From assembly GCA_934307695.1 (NCBI GenBank), contig CAKRCS010000004.1:157883-221882 (forward strand): a stretch of 64,000 nt of DNA, given 5' to 3'. Of the stretch, positions 20,734 through 29,335 are shown piece after piece; the first letter of the stretch is position 1, and every line of letters begins with the position of its first letter. The notes under the pieces are model-generated. The model made no database searches. It was not told where the DNA came from and saw only the letters and a program-made list of their open reading frames with translations. Both the position numbers and the translations under genes were made by a program. Source of the DNA: an uncultured Agathobacter sp. (GTDB lineage Bacteria; Bacillota; Clostridia; Lachnospirales; Lachnospiraceae).

Positions 20734-22320
20734 CTAGAACTGATTGTAAATAAACTGTGATGAATCGTAGCCCACGCCGTAAGCGCCGAAAATGATCGTC
20801 AGCACAAACAAAAGTGCCATCGCGCCGTAGTAGACAACTGCCGGCTTTGCGTAAAGCGCCTCGCGGACCGGTCCTCTGTGATACTTATAAAGGCTGACGG
20901 AAAGTACGATGACAAATCCGGCTACAAGCACCAGATAATCTGCTGCTGTTATGCCAAGCCCAAGCAGCGAACCGTTTGTGAATACGGAAAGATCCGCCTG
21001 TGTAAACATCGTTCCGACCATTTTAAAGGTAAGCGGAACGTCACGGTAGCAGTCAAACATACGGATGCAGCTCATCAGAAGGATCGTCCGGATGATACGG
21101 AACACCTCCCACGGTGCCTTGCCCTCCACCGCAAAACGGTGATGGAACTTAGCGTAAAGCGGCTCCAGCTCCTGTGAGATCATAATGACAACGAAGTTCA
21201 TAAGTCCCCACACGATAAAGTTCCATGCCGCGCCGTGCCAGATACCGGTTGCAAACCATACGACAAAGCTTGAAAGGTAGACCGGAACACGTTTTCCGAT
21301 CGTCTCTCCCAGATGCGCTCTCGACCATTTGGAGAGCTTTAACATCGGTCCGCAAACAGAGATTGGATAGAAGATATAGTCCGTAAACCATGTACCCATC
21401 GTGATATGCCAGCGGTTCCAGTATTCTTTGATATTTTTTGAAAAATACGGCAGGTTGAAGTTCTCCGCTACACGGATTCCCATAACCTCCGCGATACCGA
21501 TCGTGATGTCGATACCTCCGGTGAAGTCACAGTACAGCTCGAACGCATAAAACAGCATCGCGATAAACACATAGGTTCCGGCGTACTGCTCCGGGTTCCC
21601 GACAAGTGTGGTAACTGCGGTGATGATGCGGTCGGCAATGACCACCTTCTTAAAATATCCCCAAAGGATACGGGTAAGACCGAAGGAAACCGTCTTGCCC
21701 TCAAACTTATGCTCCGAAAACAGCGTCTGCGAAAGATCGTTGTAACGGCTGATCGGTCCCTGTACCAGCTGTGGGAAAAAGGATACAAACAATGCCAGCT
21801 TGAACGGATTTTTCTGCGCCTCCTGCTTGCCGCGGTACACATCGATGATGTAGCCCATCGTCTGGAAGGTGTAGAACGAGATACCCATAGGGATGATCAT
21901 GTCCACAAGCTGAAGCTTTGAAGCATCGCTTAAAAACGAGTTAATGTTGTTGATCACGAAGTTGGTGTACTTCGTAACCGCAAGTATTCCGATGTTAAGG
22001 AACAGGCACAGCAGCAGAAAGCGCCATTTTTTCGCCTTCATCTTCGCCTTGTAAGCCTTTTTCTCCTCACGGGAAAGCGTTGCCTTGTTCTCGGCAATAT
22101 ATGTGTTCTGCTCGTTGTTGAGCTTCTCCATGCGAAGGCTGATCCAGTAGGTAGAGATCGTCGTCACCAGGATAAAGATCAGGTAACGCGGATCTGCCAG
22201 ATAGTAGAAGATGTAGCTGAATACCAGAAGCAGCGGCCACTGCGCACGCTTTGGCACCAGATAATACAGCACGAACACGATTGCCAGAAAGGCAATAAAT
22301 TCATAGGATGTAAACAGCAT
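20734..22320 (-). CDS. MBOAT-family O-acyltransferase, DltB-like
   Basis: The 528-residue membrane protein carries the MBOAT signature: EYWNRWHITMGTWFTDYIFYP followed by TGIWHGAAWNFIVWG with the conserved His. It has about eleven hydrophobic segments and starts LFTSYEFIAFLAIVFVLYYLVP as AlgI/DltB proteins do. It would take an acyl or aminoacyl group from the carrier protein and pass it across the membrane. It lies between the carrier-protein gene (8 bases) and the SGNH gene (11 bases), the Dlt order A-C-B-D. Confidence 0.9.
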   Translation of the reverse strand: MLFTSYEFIAFLAIVFVLYYLVPKRAQWPLLLVFSYIFYYLADPRYLIFILVTTISTYWISLRMEKLNNEQNTYIAENKATLSREEKKAYKAKMKAKKWRFLLLCLFLNIGILAVTKYTNFVINNINSFLSDASKLQLVDMIIPMGISFYTFQTMGYIIDVYRGKQEAQKNPFKLALFVSFFPQLVQGPISRYNDLSQTLFSEHKFEGKTVSFGLTRILWGYFKKVVIADRIITAVTTLVGNPEQYAGTYVFIAMLFYAFELYCDFTGGIDITIGIAEVMGIRVAENFNLPYFSKNIKEYWNRWHITMGTWFTDYIFYPISVCGPMLKLSKWSRAHLGETIGKRVPVYLSSFVVWFATGIWHGAAWNFIVWGLMNFVVIMISQELEPLYAKFHHRFAVEGKAPWEVFRIIRTILLMSCIRMFDCYRDVPLTFKMVGTMFTQADLSVFTNGSLLGLGITAADYLVLVAGFVIVLSVSLYKYHRGPVREALYAKPAVVYYGAMALLFVLTIIFGAYGVGYDSSQFIYNQF

Positions 22321-22328
22321 GTCCTCTC

Positions 22329-22556
22329 CTATTCATCGCCTAAGCGCTGGATCAGATCATACAATGCCTCTGCGGAATTAAAGTTCTCCGGGATGATCTC
22401 CTCTGCCGGGATTACAACGTCAAACTCCTCGTTGATCTCTGAGATGATGGAAACGATATCAAAAGAATCGATGATCTTGTCATCAACCAAAGTATCGCAG
22501 GTCTCAAAATCTACTTCCGGGTGAAGGTCCTGTAAAATCTCTAATAATGTATCCAT
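22329..22556 (-). CDS. Acyl/aminoacyl carrier protein, DltC-like
   Basis: The 75-residue acidic helical protein has the phosphopantetheine site IIDSFDIVSII with Ser31. Length, charge and the SFD sequence fit a carrier protein of the DltC or ACP type. It would hold the substrate activated by the adenylating enzyme encoded 59 bases upstream and deliver it to the MBOAT. It must be modified by a phosphopantetheinyl transferase encoded elsewhere. Confidence 0.9.
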   Translation of the reverse strand: MDTLLEILQDLHPEVDFETCDTLVDDKIIDSFDIVSIISEINEEFDVVIPAEEIIPENFNSAEALYDLIQRLGDE

Positions 22557-22615
22557 TTCTTTTTCTCCTCTTGTCTTTTTTATTTAAAAACCCCTCTGGG
22601 TTTCCGTTACCTGTT

Positions 22616-24127
22616 CTATTCGTTGACGCGCTTTGCAAGTGTCACGCGGTCCAGCTTGCCGTTTGCGGTAAGCGGCATGGTGTCAAGCTTCTCCACACGG
22701 TTCGGGATCATGTAGCGCGGAAGCTTTTCCTTCAAGGTGGAAACGAGATCCTTTACCTCCATCTCACCAACGTAGAAGAGGACGATCTTGCCTTTTTCCT
22801 TATTGTATACACAGCAGGACGAAGAAATACCGTCGAGCATGTTGACATTGACCTCGATCTCGCCAAGCTCGATTCGGTGTCCCATGTGCTTGATCTGATA
22901 ATCCTTGCGGGAAACAAATACCAGCTCGCCGAACTCGTTGCGTTTTCCGAGATCTCCGGTGCGGTAAATAAGCTCCGGATAGCGGTCGTTGAGCGGGTTC
23001 TGTACAAAGACCTCGTTGGTCTTTTCAAAATTGTGATAATATCCGAGTGTCAGGGAAGTACCGCGCACGCAGATCTCTCCGACCTCGCCGTCCTTTGCCA
23101 GCTCGTTCTTTTCGTTGAGCAGCAGGATCTCGGTGTTGTGGAACGGTCTGCCGACCGGCATTACCTCGTCGAGTGCAAAATCGCGGTTGACCTTGTAATA
23201 GCAGCACATTCCGGTCGTCTCGGTCGGTCCGTAAAGGTTGGTAAACTTCGCGTCCGGGAGTGTCTCCTTCCAGATGTTGAACTGCTTGATCGGGAATACC
23301 TCGCTGCCGAATGCGATTGTGTGGAGATACTGCGGAACTACCTTGTCAAACGTCTTGAAGGACGAGATCATGGTAAGTGCAGATACAACCCAGCATACGG
23401 TGTTGATCTTGTACTCATTTAAAAATTCCACCAGCTTGACCGGGAACATGAACAGACTCTTCGGCACGATATAGGTCGTTGCACCGAATTTGAGTGTCGG
23501 ATAAAGCTCCTTTAAGCAGGCATCAAAATATAACGGTGTCTGGTTTGCAAAACGGGTGTCCTCGTTAAACTCCAGCACCTCGGAAAGATTCTCGATATAG
23601 TCGATGACCGAACGGTGACATGCTACGACACCCTTCGGGATTCCGGTCGAACCGGATGTAAATACAATGTAGATCGGATCTGTGTCAAGCTGGCGGTCGC
23701 GGATGGCTGCCAGAGCTTCATCATCGATCCCGGACCTGCTTACCTCATCATACAGCATGATCTCCCCGTCAAACTGGAAGGTCTTTGCCATCTCAAGTGT
23801 GGAGGCATCACAGATCATTGCCTTTGGCTTTAGATTGTCAAAAATGAGGTCGATACGGAATCTCGGCATCTCCTCATCGATCGGCACATAATAATTGCCG
23901 CCGTATACACAGCCGAAAAATGCGGCAATCGCCTTCGGATGCTTTTTCATGAAAACGACTACCGGCTCATTATAGTAGCCCTGCTTGTGCAGATAGCTTC
24001 CGATCGCGCGGCTGTCATGGGATACCTCGGCAAAGGTCAGCCCCATTTCCTCGTTGGCATACGCGATCTTGTCCGGGAGACGTACAACGGTATGCTCCAG
24101 ATACTCTAATACGTTGGTCTGCTGCAT
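22616..24127 (-). CDS. Amino-acid adenylating enzyme, DltA-like with altered pocket
   Basis: The 503-residue enzyme has the standard adenylation motifs: A3 TSGSTGIPKG at 157-166, Asp202 in LYFDACLKEL (binds the substrate amino group), A5 NLYGPTETTG, A7 YRTGDL and A10 Lys491 in ANGKLDR. It resembles DltA in size and gene context. In characterised DltA the FCGE motif has a Cys (near position 268) that favours D-alanine; here the aligned residues are F-Gly274-Ser275-Glu. The substrate may therefore not be D-Ala. An Asp/Glu-type racemase gene lies 23 bases upstream, in the same transcript. Confidence 0.88.
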   Translation of the reverse strand: MQQTNVLEYLEHTVVRLPDKIAYANEEMGLTFAEVSHDSRAIGSYLHKQGYYNEPVVVFMKKHPKAIAAFFGCVYGGNYYVPIDEEMPRFRIDLIFDNLKPKAMICDASTLEMAKTFQFDGEIMLYDEVSRSGIDDEALAAIRDRQLDTDPIYIVFTSGSTGIPKGVVACHRSVIDYIENLSEVLEFNEDTRFANQTPLYFDACLKELYPTLKFGATTYIVPKSLFMFPVKLVEFLNEYKINTVCWVVSALTMISSFKTFDKVVPQYLHTIAFGSEVFPIKQFNIWKETLPDAKFTNLYGPTETTGMCCYYKVNRDFALDEVMPVGRPFHNTEILLLNEKNELAKDGEVGEICVRGTSLTLGYYHNFEKTNEVFVQNPLNDRYPELIYRTGDLGKRNEFGELVFVSRKDYQIKHMGHRIELGEIEVNVNMLDGISSSCCVYNKEKGKIVLFYVGEMEVKDLVSTLKEKLPRYMIPNRVEKLDTMPLTANGKLDRVTLAKRVNE

Positions 24128-24150
24128 CGCAGTTTCCTCCTTTTATTTAT

Positions 24151-24924
24151 TTACGAAAACGGATGGAACAATTCTTCATATTCCGGATTGATCTCTTTGC
24201 CGCACGCTAAGATCGCGGAGCGGGAAAGCACCTCCATCGCGTCGATAAAACCATCTCCAAGCTCATGATCCTTCTTGATGACGGAAAGCTCCGTGCATCC
24301 GAGCACGATCACCTGCGCACCCGCAGCCTTTAGATGCTCCTTCACCTGTGCGAACATTTCCATATCCACCGGCTTGCCCGCCTTGACATCATCATAGATC
24401 AGATGCATGACCATCGCCTGTGTCTGAGTGTCCGGAAGCACCGCCTGCATTCCTGCCTGCTCGATCTCCCGCTGGAAAATGCCGCTCTCGATCGTACCGT
24501 CCGTCGCCATGATGCCGACTCTCTGCATTCCTGCGTGGTGCAGGATCTCAGCGGTATCGCGGATCGCGTGGATCACCGGAAGTCCGATTCCATCCTGGAT
24601 CTCATGATGAAAATAGTGTGCGGTAATGCACGGGATCGCTATGCAGGAAACATTCTGCTGGCGCAGTCTCTGTCCCAGCGAAATGATCTCCGGCAGCGGA
24701 CTGTCCGGGCTTTTTCCAAGTATATATGCTGTGCGGTCCGGGATCTTCGGGGAATTGTAAATGATCATCTCCAGATGATCCTGATCGCACTCTGCCTTTG
24801 TCATTTTTACAAGGAGCTCCATAAAATAGGCGGTCGCCATCGGACCAAGCCCCCCGATAATTCCTAAGCTCAAGCTTTCACCTGCTTTTCTTTCAACATC
24901 ACTTGCGTTCGCCGCGCTACTCAT
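24151..24924 (-). CDS. Aspartate/glutamate-family racemase
   Basis: The 257-residue protein has the two catalytic cysteines of PLP-independent Asp/Glu racemases: Cys99 in AIPCITAH and Cys210 in VLGCTELS, plus the N-terminal GIIGGLGPMAT block. PCITAH instead of PCNTAH suggests a relaxed or different specificity, as in the broad-range YgeA type. It overlaps the upstream transglutaminase-like gene by 8 bases and precedes the adenylating enzyme by 26, so it is firmly inside the Dlt-like operon. The likely role is to supply a D-amino acid for that system. Which one cannot be told. Confidence 0.9.
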   Translation of the reverse strand: MSSAANASDVERKAGESLSLGIIGGLGPMATAYFMELLVKMTKAECDQDHLEMIIYNSPKIPDRTAYILGKSPDSPLPEIISLGQRLRQQNVSCIAIPCITAHYFHHEIQDGIGLPVIHAIRDTAEILHHAGMQRVGIMATDGTIESGIFQREIEQAGMQAVLPDTQTQAMVMHLIYDDVKAGKPVDMEMFAQVKEHLKAAGAQVIVLGCTELSVIKKDHELGDGFIDAMEVLSRSAILACGKEINPEYEELFHPFS

Positions 24925-26230
24925 TCAGCACACCGTCCGCATAGTCAACCTTGTCCTGCACGGACTCCGTTGCGCGCTCCGGATAGAGATCCGGATCAAA
25001 AATGTGACTGTTATGATGCTCGACGGAATATGCCTCCAGCTCCGCATCTGTCACCATAAAGAAGTTGTCTCCATCCCCCTTGCGCGGTGTGCAGTCCACA
25101 TGATACCATCCGTAGCCCAGATTGATCAGGCTCCAGAAGTGGGAGGAATGTGAGGTGTCACTCTTTACTATATCAATATTCTCGATTCCGGCAAGATTAA
25201 ACAGCGCTTTTGCTGCCGCAAAATAATTGTAGCAGTCACCGGAAAGGTTTGTAAATGCGTCATACGCACCGATCGTCCAGTCGGATTTGTCGGAATCCCC
25301 GGTATATCCGATGTTTGTGTTTACCCAGCGGTAGATTGCAAACGCCTTTTGCATATCGGACATGGAATCATCGATGATCCTGTCATAGATCGGCTGTGCC
25401 AGCGCATAGACCTCCTCCGGATCAACATAATTCTCCGGCTTGTCCTTCAGCGTAAGCGTGATCTCCACAGATGAGCTGTTGCCCGCCGCATCCGTCGCCG
25501 TATAGGTCACATCATACACGCCTGCCTGCGTCAGATCAACCTGGCTGTTGTCAATGGCAAGGGACGGATTCTCATCATAATCGTCCGTTACCGTGACATC
25601 CGCCTTGTAACTGATCGTGTCTCCCACGAATGCCTCAATGTCCTTCGCGCCCTCGATGACCGGCGCGGTTGTATCTGTGAGCACTGTGATCGTTGTGGAA
25701 ATCTTCGTCTGGTTGCCGCCCATATCGGTAAGGATAACGGTGGCTGTTTTCTCGCCTGCGCTGACAAGATCCGGCTCACTCTCAAATGCCGCCGTAACTG
25801 CGGTCACATCGGAAATATCCGTCACGCAATCCGCCGCGCTCAGCTCGTCCCCCGAAAAGATCGTTACCGGGACAGCCTCCGCCGTCGGTGCAACCGTATC
25901 GGCGACCGTAAGTGTTGCCGTATATTCTTTTCTTCCTGCTTTGAGCGTTACCGCATACTGCCCCGGCACCGCTGTATCAATCTGCGTAATGTCCGTAACA
26001 AATGCCGCCTGTGTATCCGGTGACACCAGAAAATCGGCAAGCGCGATGGCACTTCCCGCCTCGATCGCCACATGATCCTTGATCTGCTTCCTGCCTGTCA
26101 GCACCAGATACACGATCCCTGCGGCTGCCAGTATGATAATAAGAATCAACAGGCATACCCTGCGGTGGATCTGCCGCTTGCGCGCGCGGGTGGATTCCTG
26201 TCTCTTTCTTTTTCTTTCTTCCTCTGTCAT
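24917..26230 (-). CDS. Membrane-anchored Ig-like and transglutaminase-core protein
   Basis: The 437-residue protein has a basic N-terminus, one membrane helix (VCLLILIIILAAAGIVYLVL) and then three beta-sandwich repeats. The repeats carry DUF5011-like phrases (DTTAPVIEGAKDIEAFVGDTI, TYTATDAAGNSSS). Its C-terminal transglutaminase core has LSGDCYNYF (Cys), HSSHFWSL (His) and WYHVDCTP (Asp). It would face outward. It is the first gene of the operon that continues into the racemase and the Dlt-like genes, overlapping the racemase by 8 bases. The link to D-amino-acid handling of the cell surface is inference. Confidence 0.85.
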   Translation of the reverse strand: MTEEERKRKRQESTRARKRQIHRRVCLLILIIILAAAGIVYLVLTGRKQIKDHVAIEAGSAIALADFLVSPDTQAAFVTDITQIDTAVPGQYAVTLKAGRKEYTATLTVADTVAPTAEAVPVTIFSGDELSAADCVTDISDVTAVTAAFESEPDLVSAGEKTATVILTDMGGNQTKISTTITVLTDTTAPVIEGAKDIEAFVGDTISYKADVTVTDDYDENPSLAIDNSQVDLTQAGVYDVTYTATDAAGNSSSVEITLTLKDKPENYVDPEEVYALAQPIYDRIIDDSMSDMQKAFAIYRWVNTNIGYTGDSDKSDWTIGAYDAFTNLSGDCYNYFAAAKALFNLAGIENIDIVKSDTSHSSHFWSLINLGYGWYHVDCTPRKGDGDNFFMVTDAELEAYSVEHHNSHIFDPDLYPERATESVQDKVDYADGVLNE

Positions 26231-26465
26231 AAAATGCCTTCTTTGTTTTTAATTCCCATTATATGCAATATTCGCATTATTATATAATACAAAAAACTTT
26301 ATTGTCAAGAAATGGCAGTAAACCGTTGTTTTTAAATAAATACAATCAGCATTGTGCCAAAATAAAAACATGCGCCTACTTGAATGGCATACTTTTTTAG
26401 TCTAAAATATATGCTAAGCCGATTGTGGCGAATAATGATCATTATTATACAAGGAGGAATTTATT

Positions 26466-26636
26466 ATGGCATACGTTATTACTGATTCTTGCGTAAGCTG
26501 TGGAACTTGCGCTGGCGAGTGTCCAGTAGGTGCTATCAGCGCCGGAGCTTCTCAGTACGAAATTGATGCAGATGCATGCGTAAGCTGCGGAACCTGCGCT
26601 GGTGTTTGCCCTACCGGAGCAATCAACGAGGGTTAA
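26466..26636 (+). CDS. 2[4Fe-4S] clostridial ferredoxin
   Basis: The 56-residue protein, read directly, has two CVSCGTCAG-x-CP units (CxxCxxCxxxCP twice) arranged as an internal duplication, the exact form of clostridial ferredoxin. AAGGAGG sits eight bases before the ATG. It carries low-potential electrons for enzymes such as pyruvate:ferredoxin oxidoreductase, hydrogenase and Rnf. It is a lone plus-strand gene with its own terminator. The 235-base gap upstream is AT-rich; I could not settle a promoter there. Confidence 0.97.
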   Translation: MAYVITDSCVSCGTCAGECPVGAISAGASQYEIDADACVSCGTCAGVCPTGAINEG

Positions 26637-26668
26637 TTTGCACCTTGTACATTTCTCGATAGAGAACT

Positions 26669-26710
26669 AAAAAGACCGGAACCTGTATGATACAGGCTCC
26701 GGTCTTTTTT
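26669..26710. terminator. Bidirectional terminator between ferredoxin and MerR-like genes
   Basis: AAAAAGACCGGA and TCCGGTCTTTTTT pair, with an inner CCTGTAT/ATACAGG stem after a single mismatch. A-run and T-run lie on opposite sides, so it can serve both convergent genes. Confidence 0.92.
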
Positions 26711-27389
26711 ATGTGGTCTGCAGCTTTGCAGGCTTTTTCTTTTCTTTCGGCGCTTTTGCAGCCTTCTCCTTCGCAAAGAAGGAACGCTTTTTATGTACGC
26801 TGCCGCGTATCGCAGCATCCAGCTTCTTAAACCGCTCCTCTGCGGCATCCTCCTGTTCACGCATGAGGTAATCCATCTCCTTTAGGACGCGCTCCTGCAC
26901 TTCCTGCCCGATGGTCTGGCTAAGCTCCTCGTTGTTCTGTGCGATCGCATGTCCCACAATATCGCTCATCAACTCCCGGAACTGATCCATGCGCTCCTCC
27001 GCAGAGAGCGCCGTCTGCTGACTGCCCGCAGGCGTAAGTGCTGCTTGTCCGGCAGGAATCCGTCCCTGCGCTGTAAGCGCATTGTCGGTGGCTTGTACCC
27101 GGTCTGTCGGTGCATTCGCGGTCATTGCGGTTGGCTGACTTCCACCCACAAGCGCTGCCTCCGGCTCCTGCCCGTGCAGGATCATCCGGATTGCCTTTAG
27201 CTGGTATCCCTGCTCCTTTAATTCCTTGATCTTTTGAAATTGTTGTATGTTCTCCCGTGTATAGTATCGGTGCCCCAGTTCATTTCTCGGAACTGTAAGC
27301 TCCAATTCATCCTCCCAGTAACGTAATACATGTGACTCCACGCCAGCGATCTGCGCGGCATCGGAGATCATGTAACGTACCTTTTCCAC
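26709..27389 (-). CDS. MerR-type HTH regulator with long coiled C-terminus
   Basis: The 226-residue protein starts at a GTG preceded by AAAGGAGG; the frame extends upstream but without a binding site. Residues 6-75 form a MerR winged helix (ISDAAQIAGVESHVLRYWEDE, RYYTRENIQQFQKIKELKEQGYQL). A Gln/Ala/Thr-rich linker follows, then a charged coiled coil and a very basic tail (KKRSFFAKEKAAKAPKEKKKPAK). No metal or drug-binding Cys is seen. RacA-like chromosome-binding proteins share this layout, but the name is not justified by sequence alone. Confidence 0.78.
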   Translation of the reverse strand: MEKVRYMISDAAQIAGVESHVLRYWEDELELTVPRNELGHRYYTRENIQQFQKIKELKEQGYQLKAIRMILHGQEPEAALVGGSQPTAMTANAPTDRVQATDNALTAQGRIPAGQAALTPAGSQQTALSAEERMDQFRELMSDIVGHAIAQNNEELSQTIGQEVQERVLKEMDYLMREQEDAAEERFKKLDAAIRGSVHKKRSFFAKEKAAKAPKEKKKPAKLQTT

Positions 27390-27543
27390 GATATGAAACC
27401 TCCTTTTCGTGTACCGCCCGCCGGGATGCAGGCGCCATACTTCCATCTGCTTCCCTTTCATTATAAACAATGGGACAAGCCCTTTCAAACGTTTTTCATC
27501 GTGTTATTTCGACAAAAAGGGATGCTGTCATTTCCGCAATAGC

Positions 27544-28878
27544 TTAATGCTCCAGATTTGCGAACTTCGTGTATTCTGCCAGCCATGCGAGCTGAATCGT
27601 TCCGACAGGACCGTTACGCTGTTTAGCAACGATGATCTCGGAGATGCCCTTTAGGTCGGTGTCCTTGTTGTAGTAGTCGTCACGGTAGATGAACATAACG
27701 ACGTCGGCATCCTGCTCGATCGCTCCGGACTCTCGGAGGTCGGAAAGCATCGGGCGGTGATCCGGGCGCTGCTCTACGGCTCGTGAGAGCTGGGACAGTG
27801 CGACAACCGGTACGCTAAGCTCACGCGCCAGCGCCTTAAGGGATCGTGAAATATCGGAAATTTCCTGCTGGCGTGACTCGCTGGACTTGCCGCCGCTGCC
27901 GCTCATCAACTGTAAGTAGTCGATGATGATGAGCTTCAAGTCATGTTCAAGCTTATATTTTCTGCACTTGCTGCGCAGCTCGGAGATGGAGATACCCGGC
28001 GTGTCGTCGATGATCAGATCGGATTCGCCGATGATCCCGGCTCCCTCTACCAGCTTCTCCCAATCTGCATCGGAAAGATTACCGGTACGGAGTGCCTGCG
28101 CATCTACTTTGGATTCGAGGGAGAACATTCGGTTTACGAGCTGTTCCTTTGACATTTCCAAAGAGAAGATGGCAACGCACATGTGCTCATGGAAGGCAAC
28201 GTGCTGTGCGATATTCAAAACGAACGCGGTCTTACCCATGGAAGGACGCGCTGCGACAAGGATCAGATCGGACGGCTGCATGCCTGCGGTCTGACGGTCA
28301 AGATCCAGAAAGCCCGTCGGGACACCGGTTACGGTTCCCTTCTGCTTGGATGCCTTCTCGATCTTCTCAAGGGCATTCATAACGACCTGGCGGATCGGCA
28401 CAAATTCCCCGCTGGTACGGCTTGACAAGAGAGCAAATATGTCATGCTCCGTCTTGTCCATGACCACCTCCAGGGATTCCTTGCCCGCGTAGCATTCGTT
28501 CTCGATGTTCTCTGTCACACGGATCAGCTTCCGCTTCATGGAATTTTCTTTTACGATATTTGCATAGTATTTAACGTTTGCGGATGTTGGAACCGATGTC
28601 ACAAGGTCGCGCACAAACTCAAGGCTTGAGATCTCCTTCGGGACATCCTTCTCCTTCAGCTTGTTCTGTAAGGTGACCAGATCGACCGGCTGCCCGCTCT
28701 CATGGAGTTCGACCATAGATTCAAAAAGGATTCCGTACTGCTGATGGTAGAAATCATCCTTGATCAGAACTTCGCTGGCGGCTACGATCGCATCCTTGTC
28801 CATGATCATGGAACCGATGACCGACTGCTCCGCCTCAAGACTGTTGGGCATGATCCGCTTGATAAGTGTTTCCTCCAA
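27544..28878 (-). CDS. dnaB: Replicative DNA helicase
   Basis: The protein has the N-terminal DnaB domain (RIMPNSLEAEQSVIGSMIMD) and the RecA-like C-terminal helicase with Walker A ARPSMGKTAF, the SLEMSKEQL block, the Walker B LIIIDYLQLM and the ALSQLSR motif. It unwinds DNA at the fork. A TTG with GGGGGAG upstream was chosen as start; an earlier TTG inside the rplI end would add eight residues. Position right after rplI and gdpP is a common Firmicute arrangement. Confidence 0.96.
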   Translation of the reverse strand: MEETLIKRIMPNSLEAEQSVIGSMIMDKDAIVAASEVLIKDDFYHQQYGILFESMVELHESGQPVDLVTLQNKLKEKDVPKEISSLEFVRDLVTSVPTSANVKYYANIVKENSMKRKLIRVTENIENECYAGKESLEVVMDKTEHDIFALLSSRTSGEFVPIRQVVMNALEKIEKASKQKGTVTGVPTGFLDLDRQTAGMQPSDLILVAARPSMGKTAFVLNIAQHVAFHEHMCVAIFSLEMSKEQLVNRMFSLESKVDAQALRTGNLSDADWEKLVEGAGIIGESDLIIDDTPGISISELRSKCRKYKLEHDLKLIIIDYLQLMSGSGGKSSESRQQEISDISRSLKALARELSVPVVALSQLSRAVEQRPDHRPMLSDLRESGAIEQDADVVMFIYRDDYYNKDTDLKGISEIIVAKQRNGPVGTIQLAWLAEYTKFANLEH

Positions 28879-28888
28879 GTGGCTCCCC

Positions 28889-29335
28889 CTATTCTCCGAC
28901 AACCTGTACGGATAACTTCGCTGTTACCTGTGGATGAAGCTTTACCGGAACCTCATAGGTTCCGAGTGTCTTGATCGCCTCCGGAAGCTGCATTTTCTTC
29001 TTGTCAAGCTCTAATCCGGTCTGCTCCCTGGCTGCCTCCGCGATCTCCTTGGTGGAAACGGAACCAAATACCTTGCCGCCCTCTCCGGTCTTGATCTTTA
29101 CGACAACCTTCTTGGTCTCGATCGTCTTGGCAAGCTCCTTTGCGCCTGCAAGATTCTCTGCTGCCACTTTATCTGCGTGCTGGTTCTGCAGCTTCAGATC
29201 GTTTAAGTTCCTGCTGGTCGCCTCGACACCGAGCTTCTTCGGAAGGATGGCGTTTCTTGCGTAGCCATCGCTGACCTCAACGATCTGTCCTTTTTTGCCT
29301 AATGCTTTAACGTCTTGTAATAAAATTATCTTCAT
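28889..29335 (-). CDS. rplI: 50S ribosomal protein L9
   Basis: The 148-residue protein begins [21 protein letters not shown] and continues [14 protein letters not shown], the signature of L9. A long connecting helix and a C-terminal RNA-binding domain follow. It overlaps gdpP by four bases (ATGA) and runs close to or into dnaB. Confidence 0.98.
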   Translation of the reverse strand: MKIILLQDVKALGKKGQIVEVSDGYARNAILPKKLGVEATSRNLNDLKLQNQHADKVAAENLAGAKELAKTIETKKVVVKIKTGEGGKVFGSVSTKEIAEAAREQTGLELDKKKMQLPEAIKTLGTYEVPVKLHPQVTAKLSVQVVGE

